Below, in pieces: positions 23,590 to 34,400 of a DNA stretch of 64,000 bases. This DNA is from Paramacrobiotus metropolitanus (Eukaryota; Tardigrada; Eutardigrada; Parachela; Macrobiotidae), in the NCBI RefSeq assembly GCF_019649055.1, contig NW_026570223.1, positions 992,001-1,056,000 of the forward strand, given 5' to 3'. Numbering within the stretch: position 1 is the stretch's first letter; every line of letters begins with the position of its first letter. The translations under genes were made by a program, and so were the position numbers. The notes under the pieces were generated by a model. The model made no database searches and was not told the origin of the DNA. It worked only from the letters and a program-made list of their open reading frames with translations.

Positions 23590-25630
23590 TTTTAAAAAAA
23601 AGTCTAGATATAAATAAAAATCAAAGGGAAATTGTCTCTAAAATTTTCCAAGGGTTTGAGCAGTTCGCAATAAAAAATTCACTGAAAAATTTGCGCCAAA
23701 TAAGTAAATATACACTAAGTACATATACACTAGGTGGTTGATCCATATTATATAATTATATGAATTTGATCTTGTTTTGTTGCCGGATTAATTTCTAAAG
23801 GCATTTCATGAATCAGCGATTCAGTGGTAGCAAAGTCGCTGTTATAAGCAAATATTGATTGTTATGCCGGGCTGCTCCATTGTTCCACCGTATTTTTTGT
23901 GTATTTGTTCGTCACTGTAGCAGGTACATGTTCACTAATAATTTAATTGCACGCGTGAGTTCAATTTTGTTGTTGCTGTTTTTTTTCTGAACGTACGCAC
24001 GTCGATGTTTTTGTGAACGATCAGAAGGTAGCGTGAACGTATGGTCGTGAGCGATGAACTGGTAAACGCAGCCGGAAATTACAAGTACGTACTGCAGAAT
24101 CTGGTCGTCGTTTACGGTAAAGAACAAAAATTAATATGAATCACACACGTTAAATTGACGTACTTAATTGACTCACGTGTCCGGCCACTTTTGATTCCTA
24201 AAAACTGCACAAAATAAAAATTATTTAAAATAATAATCAGTCTACTATCTTAATAGGGTTAACACGTGCGTGTACCTGTAGAATATCCATAATGGGATAT
24301 TCGTTCTCATGTCTATGCCATTATTCTACGATTAGCATTAAGTATGAATACTTACAAAACAGTATTTTTTACAAAACTGTGTTACACTTTATTATACACA
24401 CTTTACGTACACTATCAGTCATTTTAAAATCCCAATACAATACACCAATGGTTAATATACGTTTTGCTTTGTTTTTGACCCTTCACAAATTTCCAAGACA
24501 CCCGTCATTCTTAAACAAATTTAATAAAATGAAGGTTAAATGGAAGATGAGTCAAATTATTGGGCCATGCTGAGCGAGCAAAGAATATAAAAGCAGGAAT
24601 CTCACACAGTCGAAATTTCTTCTCATTGCTTCCGGCGAATATATCACGTCCAGACAGTACAGTAAACTGCAGTACTAGTAATTCAAGATACTTATACTCG
24701 TAATACTAATTTCTATACTATTTTATATATTATTATATTATTTATTTATACAGTATTACTCATTTCCGATCGATCGAAACATCTAACCTATGTGATAAAA
24801 TTAATTAATAACCCATGGGATACAATTATCAGCAATTAGGAAGCGAACTCATAGAAGGTATTGCGAATACCTGTATTTTGTGGTAACACAAGAACATGTC
24901 ACTTTGGTCTGCTTCTCCGAACTACTGTTTTTTGCCACGTACAGGTAAAAAGTGTTGTTTGCTACAATCTCAGCTTTAACGCCATAGTGTTATACTGACA
25001 TGATAAGGCTAATCGGTGCGACAAATAACAAAGTCAACCCTTTCACTACACTTTTCTATTTTTGCTGGAGCGTAATGTTATACGTAATATTAGCATATAA
25101 GTATAATAATTATAGACAGAAGTTTAAGTATGTTTACGTTGTGTATACGAGTATTGTGCTTTGTGCCAAGGATACTGCTTATTAATTAAATAACACTCCT
25201 GCGTAATTGTCTCATATTTATTTTATATTATACATTACGCCACTAGCATGAAAACAAATTCCATTCATATTCTAAGAGACAACGATAATCGTAATGGAAA
25301 TAACAAAAATGTTTACTGCGTGTAATGAAACGCTTCCGGTCATACAAGCCCGTGCAGCCAGTCTGCACTGTACAGATACATGTACAAGTACGCCGCGCAA
25401 AGTCGCAAACAACAGACCGACAGCAAAGTGCGCCGATAGCTTACTGCTTGGAATCAGGTCAGTCCGTACAGTCGACACTACTGTTTACGATCACTGTGTA
25501 AATTGTCATATTTTGTTTTCTAGTCGTGATTACAGTTGATTTCGCCGTCAATTTTGGATAGTTACTGGTAGTAATTTTTCCGCAGAAAATCGAATAATCA
25601 CAAATACCAATCTTTTCCGTTGCCGCGAGG
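23590..25630. other. Intergenic, no gene recognised
   Basis: Two kilobases of AT-rich DNA between the 5' end of CAP gene 5 and the start of the AlaRS gene. No open frame has recognisable content. Confidence 0.5.
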
Positions 25631-28600
25631 ATGCCGCTGGCACTGCATCCCCTGCAAGCAGCGCGCCAGCCCCTGCTCCACGCAGTCCGCACCTTGTCCC
25701 CCCTGCGTCGGTATCTCCACATCGAGCCGCTCTCCAGCCATGAAATCCGCCGCCGTTTCCTGGACTACTTCGCCCAGAACAACCACACCATCATTCCCTC
25801 CAGCTCCGTCGTGCCCCACAACGACACCAGCCTGCTCTTCGTGAACGCGGGCATGAACCAGTTCAAGCATGTGCTGCTCGGCACCGAAGCACCGCGGCAC
25901 CGTCGCGTCGCGAACTCCCAGAAATGCATCCGCGCTGGCGGCAAGCACAATGATCTGGATGAAGTGGGGATTGACGGGCGACACCACACGTATTTTGAGA
26001 TGCTCGGTAAGCTGTCGAACAAGCAGTGCGAGCACAGCGAACCAGGGAACTTGGGTGCCTGGATTTGCCGTCGCGCAGCTTTTTCGTCGAGGCAATTTCG
26101 CCAATAAATTGAAATTAATTTCTGTATAAATTTTTGAAAATTAAAAAAGTAAACTAAATTTTCAGTGAATTTTCTAAATGAAACCAGCAAGAGAGAAGCG
26201 ACCCAAGGATTTTATTTGCCTAAAATGTAAGTTTGCTCTCATCGAGCAGCTTTTTCATCGGAGCAGTTTTCTCAAAAAATCAAAATTAATTTCAGCATAA
26301 TCTGTAGAAATAAATCAAAATTTTAGACGTGCAAATTTAATAAATTTGAACTAATCCTAAATAAAACAAGTGCGAATGCAGCGACCCAGAAGCATAAATA
26401 GTATGTGCCTGACTGAGTTTTGAGTTCCTGTCTGCGCAGCTTTTCATTGGAGCAGTTTTCTTAAAAATTAAAATTAATTTCCTAATAATTAGTTTAAAAA
26501 ATTGTATATATTAAAATAACACTAAATTTCAGATTAATTAATTTTCAGTTGATTTTGTGAATATTTTTAGGTAACTGGTCGTTTGGCGATTATTTCCAGC
26601 AGGAAGCCTGCACTTTAGCCTACCATCTCCTCGTGGACGTCTATAAACTCCCCAAATCCCGTCTATACATGACGTACTTTGGCGGAGATCCCGAGGTGGG
26701 TTTGCAGCCGGATTTCGAGTGTCGGGAGATCTGGCGGCGGATCGGGATAGCCGAATCGCAGATAATTCCGCGGGGGATGGATGATAATTTCTGGGCGATG
26801 GGGGAGGAGGGCCCGTGTGGCCCGTGCACGGAGATCCACTATTCCATGGACGGGAGTGCGGAGAAGCTGTTGGAGGTGTGGAATCTGGTATTTATGCAGT
26901 TTAATCGCACGCGCCGTGGGATTCTCGAGCCGCTGACGGTCAAGCATGTCGACACGGGGATGGGGCTGGAGCGGTTGGTGGCAGTGCTGCAGGACCGGCA
27001 GAGTAATTACGATACGGATTTGTTTTTGCCCCTGCTGCAGAAAATCCCCGAGGTAAATCATGTCAGCAAATGCTGGAATTGTTTCCTTTTCCCCCTGTTT
27101 TTTGGCGATTTTTTTCTTTATAGAATCATCACGATGGGTTTTCTAGATCTTAATAATTTTTGAGTTTGTTAAAACGAATTTTCAAGGAATTTTTAAAAAA
27201 AATACAAATTAAAACCTAGCTTTGTAAACACAAATTTTCTGTGTTATTGGAGTTTATCGGTGTAAAAGAAATCTTTGAATGCAGCAGTATTGCTTACAAG
27301 AAACCGCTGCGGCTTCGCCTCCGCGTTTCTTGTGATCCACGGCCGCTTTGAACAAATCATTCCATTTACAGTAAATCGCTAGGAAATTCAATAACTGCCT
27401 TAGCAGTTATTGTAAAACTTCTTAGGCAAGGAGCCTAGCTCGGTCTTTCACTCATCTGGTAATTTTGTTCACTGACAGTGGTGGTACGTAGCTCGGTCAC
27501 TCACTCACCTAACGATTTTGTTCACTGGACAGTGGTGGTGGCTCGGTCGACTCACTCACCTAGCCATTTTGTTTTGTTCATTGGACACTGCCCTAGCAGT
27601 TTTATTAACTAGGTTTTGTTTTCTTCGAAACCAGGGCTAATTTAACCATGGTTGGGAAATCGGATTTTTTTAGACATTTGCAGATAAAATAACTACAAAT
27701 TTATTTAGCACGTACTTAAATGCTTTAATAAATGTTCTAAGCAACTCGCAATGCTATTATTCTCAAGGTCACCTTGAAACTTTACCGAAGCTAGTTTTGC
27801 CGAAACCGGCAACGGTGGGACGGGTTTAAACAGTTTTTTTAAAGAAGTAAAATGCATGTGACACAGTTTCTGAACATGCTGAATCTAATGGCGTTTACAG
27901 TTTCTTTAATTAGGTTCTGGTTTTTCCGATCTCGATGTCTCATCTTTTTTTGTAGTTATATTATAGATCTTGTTCCTTGATAAGAGTATTAATGCCTTTT
28001 TAAGTTTTATTTTAATAGATCCAAGCAACTGCAATGACTATTGTTTCAAGGTGACCTTGAAACTTGTACCGGAGCCAGCTTCACCGGTATCGGCATGAGT
28101 ATTACGGCCAAAATTATTTTTTTTGAAAGATAAAAATCATGTGACACAGTTTCTAAACATGCTGAACCTGATAGCGTTTACAGTTTTTTCCGATATGCTA
28201 TAGTTTTCCCGATCTCATTTCCTCAATTTTTATGTAGTTGTATTATAGATCTAGTTCCTTGATAAAAACACAACTAATTGTAGAAAAATGGCTTGTGAGC
28301 GTCCAAATATTCCTTCGAGCGAAGTCCACGCTTTGTTTGTTCAGCCTTAACTCTTAAGGAGTGATTTGGTTTTTTACTCTTGAGCAGTGAATTGGCTGTT
28401 AGTTCGAACGAATCTCTTTTTTTTACGGTTTTGTTGTTCTTCTCAGCGTTTTCACAGTAGTTGTTTTAGTTCGGAACGCGTGTTGAATGTGCTGTTTTAA
28501 GTATCGCTTGCAGATTTTAACAAATTTCTAAAAACATGCAAAATTTCGTAAACAGTTTGCATATATTTAAAAGTTTAACATTAAAACTGTTCGTATGTTA

Positions 28601-29560
28601 AAGGATGTTTCCTGAATATTTAAAAATTAAATTTTTGAAATTTGTTTAGTTTTGAAATTTAATTTTGAAATGTACTTTTTGGCATACACCATGTAATGTG
28701 CAGCAGTATTAGAGGAACTTTAACAATGCTGCTGAACGCTAATCGCAGAATAAGGGCCGATGTCCCGACACGACTTCCAACTCCAGTGCGAGGTCCTATA
28801 AAGTAAAGCTGGTTGTAACTGTGATATAGTTTTTAATGGAGGATGAGGTGCTCGGTGGTCGTCCGGGAATGTATTTTTTAAAATTATCATTTTTTAAATT
28901 TACCGGGATCTCGTTTTTAAATGTAAATTTGTTGTTTATTTCCTTTGTGAATTTCTATCAAGGATTTGCTTTCTACAGCTGGCGGGCACACCGCCCTACC
29001 AATCGAAATTCGGCGACGACGACCACGAGGGCCTGTTCACCGCCTACCGCATCCTGGCGGATCATGCGCGCATGTGCACGGTGGCCATCGCCGACGGGAT
29101 GCTCCCGGACAAGCGCGGTGCTCCCTACGTCCTCCGTAAAGTCCTGCGGAGAGCCGCCTTGACCTGGTCCAACAAACTGCACAGCGATCCGCTTCTCTGG
29201 GCGCAACTGGTGCCCACGATCGTCCAGAGTCTGGGCCCGGCGTATCCCGAGATCGCCGAACGGGAGGCCGTCATTCAGGCCACCATTACGAAGGAGATCG
29301 AGGATTTCAAAGGCATCGTGGACAAGGGGACCAAGGCGTTCGGGAAAATCTGGCAGAAGCTGGAGAATAAGATGGTGCTTCCGGCCGACAAGATGTACGA
29401 GCTATACCGGCAGTTTGGGGTCCCGGAGGAGGTGATCTTTGGGTTGGCGCGCGGACGGAATATGGGATGTGATGCTAAAGGGTTTTATTTGCTGATGGAT
29501 CAGGAACGAGTTAAATCGCGGGAGGGATTGGCCAGGAAAAAGGAGCAAGTGGCGCAGTAA
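25631..29560 (+). CDS. AARS2: Mitochondrial alanyl-tRNA synthetase, short form without editing domain
   Basis: Exons 25631-26006, 26571-27052 and 28979-29560 (phases 1, 0) join to 479 codons. The N-terminus is Arg-rich and lacks acidic residues for about 25 positions, as in a mitochondrial targeting sequence. The class II catalytic domain shows [81 protein letters not shown] and motif 3 TGMGLERL. The tRNA-binding helical part follows: [28 protein letters not shown] and [12 protein letters not shown]. The protein then stops soon after GFYLLMDQE. The editing domain (with its HxxxH and CxxxH zinc ligands) and the C-Ala domain are absent. An E. coli AlaRS fragment of about this length can charge tRNA, so the enzyme is probably active. 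AATAAA follows at 29805. Confidence 0.93.
26072..26500. repeat. Three diverged direct repeats in AARS2 intron 1
   Basis: A unit of about 170-190 bases opens with gcagcttttt.atcggagcag and continues into tcaaaattaatttc. Copies begin near 26074, 26246 and 26439. The first copy starts about 65 bases after the splice donor. Similar wording at 37600 in a PTK7 intron suggests a dispersed family. Confidence 0.6.
27437..27590. repeat. Short tandem repeat, ~52-bp unit, three copies
   Basis: The unit agctcggtc...ctcactcacct..attttgttcactggacagtggtgg starts at about 27437, 27490 and 27540. It lies in the second AARS2 intron. Confidence 0.65.
27735..28265. repeat. Tandem duplication of a ~245-bp intronic block
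   Basis: Blocks 27735-27985 and 28018-28265, both inside AARS2 intron 2, share long stretches in order: caaggt.accttgaaact, catgtgacacagtttct, aacatgctgaa, gcgtttacagttt and tattatagatct.gttccttgataa. They differ by many substitutions and small indels, so this is an old duplication. Confidence 0.7.
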
Positions 29561-30084
29561 TTTCCTCAGCGAATATTGGTGCTCGCCGTCCATTACGCAC
29601 ATGTGTTGGGAATTTTTGTTGGTTTGTTGGTGGTTAAAACTGCATCTAATCTTTCACGTTTGCATGGTGTATTGCACGTATTTTCTGGCATTTTGTTTTT
29701 AAAGTGATTTTTATCTTTTAAAATGGTTGAAAAAGGGCTTTAAAAGGAATCTATGGTAGCCTACGGATGCTCATTGTAAAAAGTGTGGTTTCGGTAATTT
29801 ATTTAATAAATGCGAAGAAAAGGCTGATGTACGGGTATATGTACGTATCACACCTTTTCAATGAGTGTCGAAATTTTATACTCACCATTTGTGAGCAGGA
29901 GAACATGGTGAAAAGTTAACAACTGCTTGATGCTGAATGTATTAATTTATTATAATCGACGTTTAGAATATTTGTGAAAGGTTAATGAGAACTTATCATA
30001 CAAAAGTTTTTCTTTGTATAGATTTCATATTTTAAGGACTATAGTTTGCCCTTAAGTATTAATGCTGCATGGCTGCAAAAGTAC
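29561..30084. other. AARS2 3' region and spacer
   Basis: It holds the likely 3' untranslated region of AARS2 with AATAAA at 29805-29810, then AT-rich spacer up to the foldback element. No other gene is seen. Confidence 0.5.
29805..29810 (+). terminator. Likely poly(A) signal of AARS2
   Basis: AATAAA lies about 245 bases after the stop codon at 29560. Confidence 0.45.
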
Positions 30085-30088
30085 TTAA

Positions 30089-31075
30089 GGGATTCGGCCC
30101 GGTACATACAGTGAAACTTCTCTACAACATACACCCTCCGTTCCGGGCTTTCTGAATGTTATAGCGGGGTGTATGTTAAACAGGAGCACTGCCCCCAGGG
30201 GCACTGCCTTCAGGGGCTTAGGGGCAAAGCCCCTGGGGGTGTTACTTAATAAAAAATTAACAAAATACTAGAGTGTGGACATTATTCGGTCTGAATGTTG
30301 GTTCTGCTGCCCTTTTGTAAGCTTGAAGTTGGAACATCCGGTGCTGAACAGATTTAAAATAGAAGCCGGAACTTTCTTTTAGAGACACCGAAATGGTTTT
30401 TTGTACTAGCCTAGCTAACCGTATGTTACGCAGGGGTTAAATAAGCTGGTAAAACTGTTACCGGTTCCATAAAAGGTGTATGTTATAGCTGTAAAGGGGT
30501 GAATGTTATAAAGAGAACTGCCCCTGTGTTATAGTCTACCGGACGGTTTGGTTCCCAGCCTCATGCATGTAGTAAAGGGGTGAATGTTATAGGAAGGTGA
30601 ATGTTAAGAGGAGTTTCTCTGTAGTACCAAATTCGGGTACATACACGGGAACTTTCACTGTCGCGCACTCCCAAACACTTTGCAGCATCCGGTTCGGGAG
30701 TTATTAATGAAATAAAATTCCAAAAGTTTAAACGCGCGGAGGCATACCAAAATTTTTAAAAATTAATTTAAAATTTGAAAAAAATGGTAGAAAGCTGGTT
30801 CGGTACCAAAACGATCTTCATAGTAATGTGCGCTTTCGTGCAAAATTTGAAGAGTATCGGTTCATAATGAGACTTTTGGTACGCCTCCGCGCGTTTAAAC
30901 TTTTGAAATTTTATTTCATTACTAACTCCCAAACCGGATGCTGCGCGCGCAAACGGATTTCACGCCTACGTAAATAAATCCTTTGGCTACAAAATATCAT
31001 AAAGCTGGGAGTGCGCGACAGAGAAAGTTGCCGTGGATGTATACAAATTTGGTGCTATGTGCCGGGCCAAATCCC
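30089..31075. mobile_element. Foldback DNA element with TTAA flanks, carrying a nested MITE
   Basis: The left end reads GGGATTCGGCCCGG and the right end is its inverted near-copy (CCGGGCCAAATCCC). TTAA sits on both outer sides (30085-30088, 31076-31079), consistent with a 4-base target duplication as made by piggyBac-like transposases. The arms continue far inward: GTCGCGCACTCCCA at 30650 pairs with TGGGAGTGCGCGAC at 31006, and gcatccggtt...gcgcggaggc (about 30684-30755) pairs with about 30877-30945. Without the nested MITE the element is about 470 bases and almost wholly palindromic. It has no protein frame. Confidence 0.75.
30109..30621. mobile_element. MITE copy 2, nested in the left arm of the foldback element
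   Basis: The ends CAGTGAAACTTCTC and GAGGAGTTTCTCTG are inverted repeats, with TA on each side (30107-30108, 30622-30623). The inside carries the same gtgtatgtta/ggggtgaatgtta phrases and the gagaactgcccctgtgttatag segment as copy 1. It interrupts the foldback arm directly after ggtacata; the arm resumes at gtaccaaattcgg. It must therefore have landed after the foldback element. Confidence 0.8.
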
Positions 31076-31079
31076 TTAA

Positions 31080-31445
31080 TAGTGGCAAATGCAGGATAGC
31101 ATTTTTCAATAGCTAATCGTAGAGTAATGGCAAATCCACCGATTGCATAACTCCATTGTGTTTGTTAATCGTATATGTTAAATTCATACTGGTTGTCAAA
31201 TTGAAGTGTTACGTATTCTTTTTTGAGAATGACGTCGCTTATAGCGATCATTTTATATTTTGCACCTGAACATCGAACGTGAGCAAATTACGCTTTTGAT
31301 TTCACAACCGGCAAGAAACACTCGACCAAGTGAGTCACTGACTGTCTAAAAAAAGCAACAACAACACACTGAGCACGAAAGTAAACCGGAACATCTTCAA
31401 CAATAAAAACATAAAAAAACATTTCCACCGACAGTTCCGTCAATC
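31080..31445. other. Spacer 3' of PTK7-like gene
   Basis: No gene is seen. It probably includes the 3' untranslated region of the minus-strand receptor, but I find no clear poly(A) signal. Confidence 0.4.
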
Positions 31446-34400
31446 TCACGCGAATCGCGGCCCAATCTCCTGATATTCACTGGAACTATCATCCGACTTG
31501 TAATAGCACGCCCACAGACTGACAATCATCCCGAAGGTCGGCCGATCCTTGGGGTTCTTCTCCAGACACTGCCGGATCAACTTCCGGCTCTGTTCCCCGC
31601 CCACCTCCTTCAAATCCAGCTCCAGCGTCCCCGTCTCCAGACACTTGGACACCTCGATGTCGGAGTATTCCGCATACGGTTGTACGCGGCACAGCGTCAG
31701 CAGCTCGAAGCAGACCACACCGAAGGACCAGACGTCGCTCTTGACGCTGAACTCATCCTCGAACACCGCCTCCGCCGGCATCCAGCGCAGCGGGATCAGC
31801 TGGTTGTGCTGCTGGACGTAGTCGCGGTCGTAGGCGCCGTCGCGCGTAATGGACATGACGCTGACCTTGATGATGGGCTGGCCGCCGGGGCTGACCTGGA
31901 CGATGCAGTTGCGGGTGGCTAGGTCGCGGTGGATGTAGCGGGCTTCGGAGATGCACTGCATACCTGTAAGGAAATTCGACCATCTGACACTGTGATCTGT
32001 GAGCATTACGCAAAACTTTGTAAACACTTGTCAATTAGAACGTATACTGCAGAAGTACTTATGTTTTATGGCACATTCTCGTAGAATCATGGCACATTCT
32101 TGTTGATCTCCCATTCCATTTTGCTGAACGTTTAGCATCTTATCTCTTAACTTATCTCTGAACTGCATGATTTTCGTTTTTTGAGGATAACGTGTTGTTC
32201 AGCAATCACCTCCAACTGTATTTTTGCAATTCAATAATAAATCGCTATTTTTTATAGTACTGTAATTAATGTTTAAGTGAATTCTCCGAATTATTAGGGT
32301 CTGCTTGTTTTCGACAGCTCCAAAACACAAGTGAAATTCCGTGACGACGGTTTCGGCCTGTACAGTTTCCGCCCGTTAAAAACAAATAAACTGAAAATTT
32401 AATAATAAACTCAAATCGGCATTTCAGACTGTCAAATATAAAAAACATCGATTTTAGAAAAGCTTAAGAAGTCTACAGAATCCGCCCAGTCGTACTCGTA
32501 ACAATGGCGCTAACACCATTTCACAGCACTTGCTAGCTGAAAAATTCTCAAATTTAAATAAAAATATATAAAATTACTTTCACGTATCATGATCAGCGCT
32601 TATTGCCCGAACTCCAGTTCACGTTATTTCGTTAATAAATGCCAGATCGCACAATCAAAAATTAATTCTTTAATTGTGTTTTCAAAAAATTTGGCAAAAT
32701 TCCCAAAAAATGCAGGAAAATTCCCTAAAAAAAGCCGAAAACAACGGGCAAGGATAAAGGGGTAGGTGTTTATGCCCTGCAGTTTACTTATTATTTGGTT
32801 TCCGCTCTATCAAGTAGGAGCTAACAAAAAAGGCCGCTTCACGTCCATCATGTCTTACCTTGAGCAATCTGATGAGCGAAATCCAGCAGCAGCCACATGG
32901 TCAGGCGTTTATTGTGCGTCCGCACAAATCCACAGAGATCCCCGTACTCGTAGTGCTCGAAGAGTACCCAATCCGGATGACTGCTCGTCGCCCGGCACAA
33001 GCCCACGTATTTGGCCACGTTCATGTGGTCCACGCGGAACAGCATGTCCATCTCCGTGTTGAAGCGTTTGCGCAGCTCTTCATCGCGGGTCTGCACCGTC
33101 TTGACCATCACGAAGGAGTACGGGCAGTCGCGCGTCCCCGCCACCAACACTTCACCGAAATGTCCCCGTCCCAGCAGCTTTTTATTGATCAGCTGATTCC
33201 GCGAGAAATACATTCCGCTGCTGTTGCTGCTGTTCACGGCACTGGAATACGCCGAGCTGGTAATCGGTGAATACCTACAAATTTGCATAGATAAAGAAAC
33301 AAATTCAGTACAAAATTTTGAAAAATGAAACAGATAAAATGCACATAGGTAAATGAAAAATAAATTATACATAACTGAAATAAAAGACAGATTTTTCCGG
33401 TTTGGTGACACATAATCTTACCGACGTAAACCATTCAACTCGCATATTTCAAATTTTCAATAATTATCAAATTACCCATAAATTCACCGTAGTTTATTAT
33501 AGAAAATTCACATGCAGCAGAATGGACTAAGAAAATTTAAATTCCATAATTAATTAATTATAAACAATATACGCATATGTGTTAACTATTTGTATGTAAA
33601 AAAATTATATAGGTTTCATAAATTATTTGGCAATTTTATAAACCATTTATTGTCGCTGATAAGTAAACAAAGTCGTTGCAGCCAGTTATTAACCTCATAA
33701 CTGTCTCTCCAGTAAAAAACTGTTTTGGGGATAATGCTGCGATCGACACTCATCTCTGTACCGCATGTTCGTATACTAGTACAATATTTCTGAAATCGGC
33801 CATTAACTGTTTTCTTTCTTTGTCTGAATGAATTATTTAAATTACATTTCGATTGTAAATTATCACTCAACATTACCGGCAGTCATCGCTTCCACCGGAT
33901 ATGATCCCCGCTTTTTCTAGCCGCCTTTGCGACGTTGCCGACTGCGGATGGGTCAACGCAAACGGATTATGGACGGATGTATTCTGCATGAGCAATGCCT
34001 GGGATTCCGGACCGGTTCCGGGATAGGAGGCGGTATGGGTGGGTGAGAAGGGGGCCATCGGCTGACTGGAGGCTTCCGCCTTGCGGGCACGTTTCCGTTT
34101 GCACACCACCACCATCACCAGGACCACTAGGACGTAGCACACCGCGCAGGCGATGGTAATACTGATGGTCTGGGTGACGGTCGACGGTGCCTCCATGTGA
34201 ACCATCACGACGGTCTACAACGAATAAAACGCTTATTATTCAGGTAATTTCATTGGCAAGTATCTTTCCATTTATCATAATAATAATATCATCCCGCTTC
34301 TGATCGCTTCCCGCAACACATTCCATATCCAGCAAAACAACGAGTTGCCCAATCAGATCCATGTTACCAAATGAACAAGTAAATATGTGAATCTGAATGA

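Noticed and set aside
25598-26190. Minus-strand frames of 141-168 codons over the first AARS2 exon
   Set aside because: They are antisense shadows of a GC-rich coding exon; the sense strand carries the conserved AlaRS motifs.
31446-33274. An active receptor tyrosine kinase
   Set aside because: DFG is replaced by a non-acidic sequence, and the seven-Ig layout is that of PTK7 pseudokinases.
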